Source: Spirochaeta sp. (GTDB lineage: Bacteria; Spirochaetota; Spirochaetia; DSM-27196; Alkalispirochaetaceae). Taken from it: DNA of 16,821 bases. Below, piece after piece: positions 7,419 through 14,840 of the stretch (position 1 is its first letter; every line of letters begins with the position of its first letter). The stretch is taken from contig SKHA01000165.1 in NCBI GenBank assembly GCA_007117185.1, forward strand, positions 1 to 16,821. Reading direction: 5' to 3'. The notes under the pieces were generated by a model, which was given only the letters and a program-made list of their open reading frames with translations, ran no database searches and was not told the origin of the DNA. The translations under genes were made by a program, and so were the position numbers.

Positions 7419-8153
7419 TCACAGATGACCATCGCTGAGGATGATCACGTCTACCCGCCGATTATACGCCCGTCCCTCGGCAGTATCGTTGTCAAAAAGT
7501 GGACGGGTCTCGGCGAGACCCATCACCTGGAACTGCTGGTCATCCACCCCGAACTCCGTGAGATATCGCAGCACGTTCAGCGACCGCGCCACCGAGAGAT
7601 CCCAGTTTGACGGCCAGGGCCCGTTGGGATCCGTTGGCAGTGAGTCGGTATGCCCCTCGATCCGAAAGGTCTGTTCCGAGAGGGACGGGTCGGCCAGCAG
7701 CCTGGAGAGGCGCTGGAAGACACTGCGGGTCTGTTCGATCCGGACGTCCGCGCTGGCCGGCTCGAAGAACCCATCCGCCGCCAGGGATATGATCAACCCC
7801 CGTTCATCCTCCTGGACACGAACAATCTCCGAGGCGATCTCCGGCTGAAAGATGCTGATGGCAGTCCGCCGGGCCTCGCTCAAGGCGCGGCCGCGATCCA
7901 TGGACGGCAGCGACTCCACGGTATTTCCCAGTTCCGCCAGACGTCCCGCCTCAAGGGTGTTGCCCCCCTCAAGACTGCCCAGTCCGGGGAACGCCGCCAG
8001 AATGAGCCGCAACTGGTGGCCGTCGATCGTCGCGGTAGTAAGGAGCATGACAAAGAACGTGAGCAACAGGGTAACCATGTCGCCATAGGTGAGCATGTAG
8101 TCCGGCGCGCCTTCAGGGGGGCACTTCTTGCACTTGACCTGTTCGTCAGCCAT
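7419..8153 (-). CDS. motB: MotB, stator protein with peptidoglycan-binding domain
   Basis: MotB forms the ion-driven stator with MotA and anchors it to peptidoglycan. At 244 residues it has a short cytoplasmic tail with a CKKC pair (Cys8, Cys11) and one transmembrane helix containing the conserved ion-binding Asp25 in TYGDMVTLLLTFF. A periplasmic linker and an OmpA-like domain follow, with GHTD (167-170), SNWDLSVARS (182-191) and NRRVD (231-235). The frame is open further upstream to 8246, but that part overlaps motA and shows no MotB character. I chose the ATG at 8153, one base after the motA stop, with GGAG about ten bases upstream. Whether protons or sodium drive it cannot be read safely from sequence. 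Confidence 0.97.
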   Translation of the reverse strand: MADEQVKCKKCPPEGAPDYMLTYGDMVTLLLTFFVMLLTTATIDGHQLRLILAAFPGLGSLEGGNTLEAGRLAELGNTVESLPSMDRGRALSEARRTAISIFQPEIASEIVRVQEDERGLIISLAADGFFEPASADVRIEQTRSVFQRLSRLLADPSLSEQTFRIEGHTDSLPTDPNGPWPSNWDLSVARSLNVLRYLTEFGVDDQQFQVMGLAETRPLFDNDTAEGRAYNRRVDVIILSDGHL

Positions 8154-8154
8154 A

Positions 8155-8940
8155 TCAATCCGCTCCGCTTTCGGTACGAACCGCCTGCCGCTGCGACGGT
8201 GGCAGGAATGAAACCAGCTTTTCCAGGAGGATACGCGGGTTGTCACCGCTCTGAATTGAGAGGATTCCCTCGATGACGATCTCCTTGACCCGGGATTCTT
8301 CCTTGTCCCGGTCTTCCAGCTTGCTCTTCATGGGAATCAGAAAGAGGTTGGCGAAGAAGGATCCGTAGAGGGTGGTGACCAGCGCCGTCTGCATACCACG
8401 CCCGATGGCGCTGGTATCGCCACCGATACTTCCGAGCATCGCGATGAGACCCACCAGGGTGCCGATCATCCCGAAAGCCGGAGCGATCTTGGACCAGTCG
8501 TCAAACACCTTCAGTCCCGTCTCGTGACGGGACTGAAGCTGGTTGAGATCGGCGTAGAGGATGCGCTTGATAATATCCGGGTCGGTACCGTCCACTACCA
8601 GCTGAATGCCTTTACGCATGAACTCGTCCTCAACGGCGTCAAGGTTGTCCTCAAGGGCCAGAAGCCCCTCTTTTCGAGCCCGGTCGGCAAAACCGACCAG
8701 CTGACTGATCAGCTCCTCTTCGTTCCACTGGGTTATCTTGAACACATGCTTCAGGTACGAGGTTATCCCGAGCATGCGACTCAACGGGTTGGCCACCATC
8801 ATCGCGCCAAAGGACCCGAGGATGGTAATCAGCAGCGAGTCGATGCTTATGTACGGACCGATACCGACACCACCGAGGATGATTCCCATAACCACCATGA
8901 TGACGCCTGTGGCAATCCCGATTATTGTTCCCAGATCCAT
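8155..8940 (-). CDS. motA: MotA, stator ion-channel protein
   Basis: MotA is the four-helix stator subunit that conducts ions with MotB and pushes on FliG. The 261 residues fit the family. Two N-terminal helices (about 5-23 and 33-51) are followed by a cytoplasmic loop with RARKEGLLALE, where Arg89 and Glu97 correspond to the FliG-contacting Arg90 and Glu98 of E. coli MotA. Two later helices carry APAFGMIGTLVGL (Pro154) and FFANLFLIP (Pro203), the two functional prolines. The frame is open to 9003, but the extension overlaps flbD. The ATG at 8940 has GAGGAG about ten bases upstream, placed in the last codons of flbD. Confidence 0.98.
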   Translation of the reverse strand: MDLGTIIGIATGVIMVVMGIILGGVGIGPYISIDSLLITILGSFGAMMVANPLSRMLGITSYLKHVFKITQWNEEELISQLVGFADRARKEGLLALEDNLDAVEDEFMRKGIQLVVDGTDPDIIKRILYADLNQLQSRHETGLKVFDDWSKIAPAFGMIGTLVGLIAMLGSIGGDTSAIGRGMQTALVTTLYGSFFANLFLIPMKSKLEDRDKEESRVKEIVIEGILSIQSGDNPRILLEKLVSFLPPSQRQAVRTESGAD

Positions 8941-8947
8941 TAGCAGG

Positions 8948-9145
8948 TTACTCCTCGTTCCGGAACAGGCCGATTTCCCGGCGATAGGCGATGATACGCT
9001 CAAAGAGCGTCTGATAGTCCTCCCGGATTACCAGACGCTTGCCTGAGAGCATGATCAGTGTCGTGTCGGGATTCAGTTCCACGTACTCAATCTGGTGTGG
9101 ATTGATGTAAAACGTCCTCCCGTCCAGCCTTGTCAGTTCAACCAT
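8948..9145 (-). CDS. flbD: FlbD/SwrD family small flagellar protein
   Basis: This is a 65-residue protein of the FlbD family, starting MVELTRLDGRTFYINPHQIE and containing TLIMLSGKRLVIRE. The family occurs between hook and stator genes in spirochaetes and Firmicutes. The Bacillus homologue SwrD promotes motor power, and the molecular role is otherwise poorly known. The protein has no transmembrane segment or signal peptide, so it should be cytoplasmic. The start ATG lies 20 bases after flgE, with AGAGAGGT about 11 bases upstream, and the stop is seven bases before motA. The position just upstream of motA/motB agrees with a role in stator function. It is distinct from the Caulobacter regulator also named FlbD. 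Confidence 0.93.
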   Translation of the reverse strand: MVELTRLDGRTFYINPHQIEYVELNPDTTLIMLSGKRLVIREDYQTLFERIIAYRREIGLFRNEE

Positions 9146-9165
9146 TCCGGATCAATCTACCTCTC

Positions 9166-10575
9166 TTAGCGCTTCAGCGTTAATAGTTCCTGCAACAATT
9201 GGTCTGCAGTCTGTATTGTTTTGCTGTTTGCCTGGAATCCACGCTGCGTGACGATCATGTCCGTGAACTGCTCTGCCAGGTCCACGTTACTCATCTCAAG
9301 CACGCCCGCCATGATCGAGCCCTTGCCGGCAACCCCCACGGTGCCCACGTTGGCCAGCCCGCTGTTGATGGACTGCCGGAAGTTGGTGTCGCCGCTCTTC
9401 TCCAGTCCACCCGGGTTCACAAACGTCGCCAGGGCGATCTGCCCGAGGGCGCGGGTATTCCCATTGGAGAACACGCCGGTGATGGTACCGCTCTGGTCGA
9501 TGCGGAAGTCGTCCAGATACCCCATGGGGAAGCCGTTCTGATAGAATACCCGGGTACTGCTCTCTGAAGCGTACTGGGTCATGCTGTCTACGAACGCACC
9601 GACACGACCCAATCCAATATCGAAGGTCTGGGTCTGCGGGCCATCCTCAGGCAGGCCCGTTTCCGGATCGATAGGAATACTGGAAGCGGGGACGTCGAAG
9701 GTAACCTGAACGTTCAGGTCTTCAGCGTTGAGAAGACCGCCCTCGGCGTTCTGCACCGACTGCAGCGTTCCGTCGTTGGAGAACTCCACGATAAACGTCT
9801 CACCGTCCAGGCTCTCCACACCACCCACGGAAACCTGCTGCGCCAGAGCCTCCCCTTCCGGGTTCAGCGCCACTGTAGCGATCCACTGGTTCTCCGCGTC
9901 GGGGTTCCGGGTGAAATCGAGGCGCAGGGTATGGGTGCTGCCGTAGGCGTCGTATACGTCGTACTCCACCGTCCACGTTCCGGCGTCCACTTGCGCGCCG
10001 GTGGCATCTTCCGGGATCACCGGAGTGTTCTTGTTCAGGTTTGAGGCGAGAAACACCTCCGTGGTTGCCTGAGCAGGATCCTTGCTTCCCACCGGGATGA
10101 TCACATCCTCAATGGTCGCAGAGGTGTTCAATCTGGTTTCCCCGTCAATCTGCTCTGCCTGCCATCCCTGGACGCGCATACCGTTGGCGGGATTCACCAG
10201 GAACCCCTCGGCGTCAAGTCCGAACGCGCCGGCGCGGCTGTAAAACTGTTCCGTTCCCGCACGAAGAATGAAGAACCCTTCACCCTGGACGGCGAGGTCG
10301 CTCTTGATTCCGGTGCTCTGCAAGGAACCCTGGGTGTGGAGGGTGTCAATGGAAGCAACTTGCATTCCAAGCCCCACCTGCTGCGGGTTTATTCCACCAA
10401 CCCGCTCGCCCGGACGCGCCGGACCCTGCATCATCTGCGAGATGAGATCCTGAAAATTGACCCGGCCGCGTTTGAAACCGGTTGTATTGACGTTGGAAAT
10501 GTTGTTACCAATCACGTCCATCCGCGTCTGATGGTTCTGCAGACCGGAAACACCGGCATATAATGATCGCATCAT
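9166..10575 (-). CDS. flgE: FlgE, flagellar hook protein
   Basis: FlgE polymerises into the hook joining motor and filament, in spirochaetes inside the periplasm. At 469 residues it has the N-terminal rod/hook signature (SLYAGVSGLQNHQ, ISNVNTTGFKRGRVNFQDL), central hook domains and a C-terminal heptad region (LAEQFTDMIVTQRGFQANSKTIQTADQLLQ). In spirochaetes FlgE subunits become covalently linked by lysinoalanine between Lys165 and Cys178 (T. denticola numbering). Here Lys165 and Asn179 are present in KDPAQATTEVFLASNLNK, but position 178 is Ser (codon TCA at 10042-10044) and the protein has no cysteine. Two adjacent ATGs (10575 and 10572) can start it; the first gives numbering that matches T. 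denticola. FlgD, the hook cap, is encoded 13 bases upstream. Confidence 0.97.
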   Translation of the reverse strand: MMRSLYAGVSGLQNHQTRMDVIGNNISNVNTTGFKRGRVNFQDLISQMMQGPARPGERVGGINPQQVGLGMQVASIDTLHTQGSLQSTGIKSDLAVQGEGFFILRAGTEQFYSRAGAFGLDAEGFLVNPANGMRVQGWQAEQIDGETRLNTSATIEDVIIPVGSKDPAQATTEVFLASNLNKNTPVIPEDATGAQVDAGTWTVEYDVYDAYGSTHTLRLDFTRNPDAENQWIATVALNPEGEALAQQVSVGGVESLDGETFIVEFSNDGTLQSVQNAEGGLLNAEDLNVQVTFDVPASSIPIDPETGLPEDGPQTQTFDIGLGRVGAFVDSMTQYASESSTRVFYQNGFPMGYLDDFRIDQSGTITGVFSNGNTRALGQIALATFVNPGGLEKSGDTNFRQSINSGLANVGTVGVAGKGSIMAGVLEMSNVDLAEQFTDMIVTQRGFQANSKTIQTADQLLQELLTLKR

Positions 10576-10588
10576 ACCTGTTTACCCC

Positions 10589-11023
10589 CTACTGAAGGAT
10601 TCGCTGAATATCTGCATAGTCGAAGACCCGGTCGTTCACCGTAATAGTCGGTGTTGCTCCCTGGGTCACAGCGGAGACGGTACCCTGCACCACGTCGCTC
10701 CCGGCAAGAACCTCTACGGTCCGCCCGAGAACGCCCAGGGCGCGGGACGAGGAGAGGACACTGTTCAGTTCCTGGAATCCCTGAGCCATGTTGGTCATCT
10801 GCTCAAGGGAAGAGAACTGGGCCATCTGGGCGATGAACTCCTTATCCTCCATGGGGTTACTGGGATCCTGGTTTTGCAGCTGAGTTAACAGGATCTTGAG
10901 AAAATCATCCCGTCCAAGCTGCTGATTACCACTTGTGGTGCTGTTGAGCGCCTGATTGAAGGCGTTCGCCTGAGCCTGCATTCGCGATTGCTCAGTTGTT
11001 CCCATTACCAGATTCAGATCCAT
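10589..11023 (-). CDS. flgD: FlgD, hook cap protein (short form)
   Basis: FlgD caps the growing hook and is needed for FlgE assembly. The 144 residues contain the family core GRDDFLKILLTQLQNQDPSNPMEDKEFIAQMAQFSSLEQM split across about 37-76, and a short C-terminal part ending in DRVFDYADIQRILQ. E. coli-type FlgD has about 230 residues with further C-terminal domains; spirochaete forms are, as I recall, near 150, so this is probably full length. The ATG at 11023 has GAGGAG five bases upstream. It lies between fliK and flgE, the other two hook-building genes. No signal peptide, as expected for a type III secretion substrate. Confidence 0.96.
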   Translation of the reverse strand: MDLNLVMGTTEQSRMQAQANAFNQALNSTTSGNQQLGRDDFLKILLTQLQNQDPSNPMEDKEFIAQMAQFSSLEQMTNMAQGFQELNSVLSSSRALGVLGRTVEVLAGSDVVQGTVSAVTQGATPTITVNDRVFDYADIQRILQ

Positions 11024-11038
11024 CTTCTCTCCTCGTTC

Positions 11039-12433
11039 CTAAGCCACCAGATTGATGTGACGATTTCCATAGTCGTACTCCGCCACGGTGCGCACATTCT
11101 GATCAAACTCAACCGCCCCGGGGTGCCTTCCGTTACGGCCTGGATCCTGGTTAGCAGTCTGTCCATTCTGCCGGGAATCTCCGGTCTGAACGTCAAGCTG
11201 TCCCATCTCCAGTCCCGCTTCAGCAAAGGCCCTCTGCAGGGCGGCCAGGTTCTGCTCTATCACCTGCCGCACGCTAGCATTATCGACAAGAATCCGGCCG
11301 GCTATATGGCCCTGTTCCATCTGCAGCTGAATCCTCACCCGCCCAAGTTCAGGGGGGCGGATGATCAGTCGGATCTCTGCCTTGTCGCCTTCGCTGAAAA
11401 TCACCCGAGCCTGTCGGACGATGGTGTCACCCAGGTCTCCGTTAAGCCGACGGGCCAGGTTATCCAGGGGCACCTGTGCCGCTGCCGGTGCAGCAGGCTC
11501 GCGGACGGTGGCGGGCAGCACCGCATTCTCTCCCCGGGAGACCGGCTCCGGCGCCGGACGGTCGCTGTCGTTTCGCAGGTCAAGGGTTATCTCCCTGACA
11601 ACCGGTTCGTCCCTCAGCTTCTCCTGCCGGGTCCGTCGTACCGCCCCGGACTGAACCGCGTCTGCGGCGGTGGTGCCACCGCGCACCGCGTCGACACCGG
11701 GTTTCCCCTTCAGCTCAAGCACCGGCTTCGCTCTGTCCGAATCGGCTGCCTTGATCGTCTCCCGGGCAACAGCTTCAGCGCTCTCGCCGGAAGCTGCCGG
11801 AGTCACCGGAACGGCGTCGTCCAGGGTGATTTTCCCGGTGTCCTGTACCGGTTTTGATACAGCCGGGGCTTCTTTCCCAGCGGAACCGAGGTCTGACTTC
11901 GGCGCTCTGGTTGCCGGGTTTCCCTCGGCGGCTGCCCCGGTGTTCACCGCGGTCCCGGCGTCGGCCTCCCGGGCAACCTGAGGAACTTCGTCCTTGAGAC
12001 CGGGATGACCCGCCATTTGTCGGGGCCCCGATTCCCGGTCAGCCTTCGGTGCTTCGCCCCCCCTGGGGTCACCCTTAGCGGAGGGAGGACCTTCATGGTC
12101 ATCTCCAACCGCTTTCACGGTCTGTCGCCCAATGACCTCGTTGAGGACGGTGATCCGGGGCTTGGTCTCTTCCTTATTGACGGTGGAGGTTGAAGCAAGA
12201 GCCATCGCCGCTGCCTCTTCCTGCCCTTTGTCGTCGGAATCGCCTGCATCCGCGGACTGTACTGGTTTGTCGTCGTCACCGGGGCTGCGGGCTTTGCGAA
12301 CCAGCTGCTCCGCGAACGACGACCCTTCCTCGGGCAGCTTTCGGGATTCTGCCGCGGAGACGCGAGAGGACTCGCGTACCGGTTTTTCAGGTATCGCTGG
12401 TTCTGTCGTACGCAACTGTGTGGTAATTTCCAC
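11039..12433 (-). CDS. fliK: FliK-like hook-length control protein
   Basis: FliK is a secreted ruler that measures the hook and triggers FlhB to switch substrates. The 464 residues are mostly low-complexity: residues 1-320 are rich in Ala, Pro, Glu, Asp and Lys and probably disordered. The C-terminal Flg_hook domain (about 336-420) carries the conserved IRLIIRPPELGRVRIQL (354-370, PPELG motif) and a helix with VRQVIEQNLAALQRAF. The tail is Gln/Asn/Gly-rich. The start is GTG at 12433, with AGGGAGGT nine bases upstream. The name rests on the C-terminal domain and on the position before flgD; in treponemes the equivalent reading frame was once called tap1. Confidence 0.93.
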   Translation of the reverse strand: MEITTQLRTTEPAIPEKPVRESSRVSAAESRKLPEEGSSFAEQLVRKARSPGDDDKPVQSADAGDSDDKGQEEAAAMALASTSTVNKEETKPRITVLNEVIGRQTVKAVGDDHEGPPSAKGDPRGGEAPKADRESGPRQMAGHPGLKDEVPQVAREADAGTAVNTGAAAEGNPATRAPKSDLGSAGKEAPAVSKPVQDTGKITLDDAVPVTPAASGESAEAVARETIKAADSDRAKPVLELKGKPGVDAVRGGTTAADAVQSGAVRRTRQEKLRDEPVVREITLDLRNDSDRPAPEPVSRGENAVLPATVREPAAPAAAQVPLDNLARRLNGDLGDTIVRQARVIFSEGDKAEIRLIIRPPELGRVRIQLQMEQGHIAGRILVDNASVRQVIEQNLAALQRAFAEAGLEMGQLDVQTGDSRQNGQTANQDPGRNGRHPGAVEFDQNVRTVAEYDYGNRHINLVA

Positions 12434-12449
12434 GCAGGTGATACCTCCC

Positions 12450-13079
12450 TTATTGTTCGTCAGGCCGAAGCGTCATCTTCCGTTGAATATCAGCCGCCCG
12501 TTCCGGTGCGAGGCTGGAGAGCCACACAGAGACCAGCGATACCTCGCCGCTCTGTTGCGCCAGCTCTTCGGTTACCCGCATCGTATCGATGAGCAGCTGA
12601 TCGTCGTACCCTTCCAGGATTCGAACCGCCTCGGCGGGACGCATGCTGTTCAGATACCGCGAGTTTTGCTCCAACACTGCTCTTCTATTGTCGTACTGCC
12701 GGAGCCGTTCATTGAGAGAAACTTCCCGTTCCTGCAATTCCCGCTCCCGTTCCTCCATCTCCTGCTCTCGTTCCAGGAGTTCCGTACGGCGCTGTTCGAT
12801 CTCGTTGGCCCGGTCCTCAAGGCTGCTGATCTCCAGCTGCACAGCCTCCTGAAGGGCCTCAAGGCGCATCCGGTCCATCAGCATGATATCGTCGGGGTCT
12901 TCGATCTCGGTGCGTGAGCCGATCCCCACCAGCTCCAACGCCGGGGCAAACCGGTCCTGGACGTCGATGAGACCCAGATAGTCGAACCAGAAAAGCCCAC
13001 CGATCACCAGCAGCAGAATGAGAAGTATCAGCAGGATGATCTGGGGAAACGCTCCGATTTTACTGTACCGCGTGGCCAC
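12450..13079 (-). CDS. flbB: FlbB-like periplasmic flagellar collar protein
   Basis: In Borrelia, FlbB is the base of the spirochaete-specific periplasmic collar around the motor and is needed for flagellar orientation and stator assembly. The 209 residues start with a short basic tail and one transmembrane helix (about 12-33), then a periplasmic segment. A highly charged coiled coil rich in Glu and Arg covers about 65-140. A helical C-terminal domain (about 145-203) has RPAEAVRILEGYDDQLLIDTM, resembling the MgtE N-terminal/MotE fold. The start is GTG at 13079 with GAGGAGG four bases upstream (13084-13090), inside fliJ, which it overlaps by 20 bases. The name rests on architecture and on the fliJ-fliK position; a generic MotE-family label is the alternative. 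Confidence 0.88.
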   Translation of the reverse strand: MATRYSKIGAFPQIILLILLILLLVIGGLFWFDYLGLIDVQDRFAPALELVGIGSRTEIEDPDDIMLMDRMRLEALQEAVQLEISSLEDRANEIEQRRTELLEREQEMEERERELQEREVSLNERLRQYDNRRAVLEQNSRYLNSMRPAEAVRILEGYDDQLLIDTMRVTEELAQQSGEVSLVSVWLSSLAPERAADIQRKMTLRPDEQ

Positions 13080-13512
13080 TGTTCCTCCTCAGATGAATCG
13101 CCGAATCGTCAAGCCGCAGCTGTTCCTCCCGCTTGCGGGTCACCTTGAACCCGGCGTGGCGCCGTTCCCGCAGCTTTTCCAGAGCCTGAGCTTTCTGCCG
13201 CGCCTGCTGGTACCGCGTTGCCGCTTCCAGACGCTCCTGTTCAACCTGTACCAGCTGCTCCTCCAGAGCTGCAATCTCCCGCTCCAGACGGAGCGCGTAC
13301 GCTGCCTGCAGACTTCGATAGGCAAGGTCCACCGACGCGGTCTCTCCCGGCAAGACAGTCAGAACGGTGGTACGAGTACCGCTGCGGGCGCGTATCTCCG
13401 CCTCAATCATGCTCTTCCGGGATACTACCTCCCCCAGTTCCAGTCGGCGCTGGTCCTCCTGGTGGCGGCGGATGTCCAGGATTGACTGCAGGCGGAAGGT
13501 GAAGCTACGCAT
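13060..13512 (-). CDS. fliJ: FliJ, export ATPase stalk protein
   Basis: FliJ is the coiled-coil stalk that sits in the FliI ATPase ring and contacts FlhA. The 150 residues start MRSFTFRLQSILDIRRHQED, a typical FliJ beginning. Long charged helices rich in Glu, Arg and Gln follow, giving an antiparallel coiled coil as in the gamma subunit of F-ATPases. The frame continues upstream to a TTG at 13533, but I chose the ATG at 13512, which gives the usual FliJ N-terminus with AGGGA nearby. It overlaps the fliI end by 8 bases and the flbB start by 20, so the three are probably translationally coupled. FliJ varies greatly in sequence, so the call leans on position and coiled-coil form. Confidence 0.92.
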   Translation of the reverse strand: MRSFTFRLQSILDIRRHQEDQRRLELGEVVSRKSMIEAEIRARSGTRTTVLTVLPGETASVDLAYRSLQAAYALRLEREIAALEEQLVQVEQERLEAATRYQQARQKAQALEKLRERRHAGFKVTRKREEQLRLDDSAIHLRRNSGHAVQ

Positions 13513-14830
13513 CGTCCATCCCTGCCAGCTCAAGGAGCATTCCTCGGGTCTCTTCCCGAGTGGTTTTCTCCTCGATACGCTGCTGAAGCATTCTGTTTAT
13601 GTGAGGTCTTCGCTCTATGGCGCGGTCGATCTCGGCGCTGCTGCCCGGGGCGTACACGCCGGCGTTGATCAAGTCTTCTGCATCGTGGTACTCCGCCATG
13701 AGACGGCGGACCGTTCCGGCTGCCGCACGCTGACGTTCATCAGTGATGCGATTCTCCAGGCGGCTGACGCTGCCCAGCACGTCGATCGCCGGATAGTGGT
13801 ACCGCATCGCCAGATTCCTGCTGAGAACAAGATGTCCGTCCAGGATTCCCCGCACGGCGTCGGAAACCGGCTCGTCCAGGTCATCACCCTCCACCAGGAT
13901 GGTGTAGAACCCGGTGATCGTACCGGTCTCGCTGCTGCCGCACCGCTCCAGCAGCTGCGGCAGGATCGCGTCCACAGACGCCGGGAACCCCCGGGAGGCA
14001 GGGCCCTCACCGCGGGCCAGGCCGATCTCCCGCTGAGCCCGGGCGAAGCGGGTCACCGAATCAAGCATCAGCATCACGTCGTTTCCCAGGTCGCGAAAGT
14101 ACTCGGCGATTGTTGTCGCCACGTACGCCGCTCGCAGTCTGGCCAGAGCGGGCTGGTCCGAGGTGGCTACCACCACGACGCTGCGTTTCAACCCCTCCTC
14201 GCCGAGGTCGTTGTCCAGAAACTCCCGAACCTCCCGGCCGCGCTCGCCAATAAGGGCGATCACGTTCACGTCGGCGGCGGTGTTGCGGGCAACCATCCCG
14301 ATCAGGGTGGACTTGCCCACGCCGCTGCCGCTGAAGATGCCCAGACGCTGCCCCTTCCCGGTGGGAACAAGCCCGTCGATTGCCCTGATCCCCGTCTCCA
14401 TCTGCTCGGTAATGGGACGACGCCGCAGCGGGTCCGGCGGACGGCGCAAAATGGGATAGTACTCACTGGCGTAGACATCACCCAGGCCGTCCATAGGTGA
14501 TCCGGTAGCGTCCAGGACGCGTCCGAGGAGCTGGGAACTCACCGGGACCTCCAGAGAGCGGCCCAGGCCGATTACCGGGTTTCCCACCTCGATCCCGTCG
14601 ATCTCGCTGTACGGCGAGAGCAGCACTGTCTTGTCTCTGACGCCCACCACCTCCGCGGAGACGCTGCTCTGATCCCGTTCAATCATGATCCGACACAGTT
14701 CGCCCACCCTGGCTTGTGGTCCAAGACTCTCGATGCGCAGCCCTTCCACCGCCTGCACGCGACCGATTTGACGGATTGTCTCGGTGTGATCCACGGCGGA
14801 CTGGTACTTTTCCAGAAAGGATACTGCCAT
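13505..14830 (-). CDS. fliI: FliI, flagellar export ATPase
   Basis: FliI is the hexameric ATPase that unfolds and delivers flagellar export substrates at the cytoplasmic face. The 441 residues match the family. They show an N-terminal beta-barrel domain, a Walker A loop GSGVGKST (168-175), a catalytic GERGRE (about 195-200), a Walker B segment VMLMLDS with Asp257, and the F-type alpha/beta signature PAIDVLGSVS. The C-terminal helical domain ends in LLELAGMDDA. All key ATPase residues are intact. FliH (negative regulator, ten bases upstream) and FliJ (stalk, overlapping downstream) are its direct partners. The start ATG at 14830 is well placed. Confidence 0.98.
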   Translation of the reverse strand: MAVSFLEKYQSAVDHTETIRQIGRVQAVEGLRIESLGPQARVGELCRIMIERDQSSVSAEVVGVRDKTVLLSPYSEIDGIEVGNPVIGLGRSLEVPVSSQLLGRVLDATGSPMDGLGDVYASEYYPILRRPPDPLRRRPITEQMETGIRAIDGLVPTGKGQRLGIFSGSGVGKSTLIGMVARNTAADVNVIALIGERGREVREFLDNDLGEEGLKRSVVVVATSDQPALARLRAAYVATTIAEYFRDLGNDVMLMLDSVTRFARAQREIGLARGEGPASRGFPASVDAILPQLLERCGSSETGTITGFYTILVEGDDLDEPVSDAVRGILDGHLVLSRNLAMRYHYPAIDVLGSVSRLENRITDERQRAAAGTVRRLMAEYHDAEDLINAGVYAPGSSAEIDRAIERRPHINRMLQQRIEEKTTREETRGMLLELAGMDDA

Positions 14831-14840
14831 TGCCGCTTCC

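Noticed and set aside
8154..8246. Upstream extension of the motB frame
   Set aside because: It overlaps the conserved end of motA, and the added residues do not resemble MotB; the ATG at 8153 gives the expected short cytoplasmic tail.
8941..9003. Upstream extension of the motA frame
   Set aside because: It overlaps flbD; the ATG at 8940 gives the normal MotA first helix and has a good ribosome site.
10589..11023. FlgD as a truncated pseudogene
   Set aside because: It is short compared with enterobacterial FlgD but intact, well spaced and near the length I recall for spirochaete FlgD.
13367..14500. Long plus-strand open frame (377 codons) opposite fliI and fliJ
   Set aside because: It lies antisense to clearly conserved genes, its translation is rich in His, Arg, Gln and Asp without domains, and GC-rich codon bias commonly opens such mirror frames. 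Other plus-strand frames (e.g. 10988-11857, 1684-2433, 12132-12917) are rejected for the same reason.
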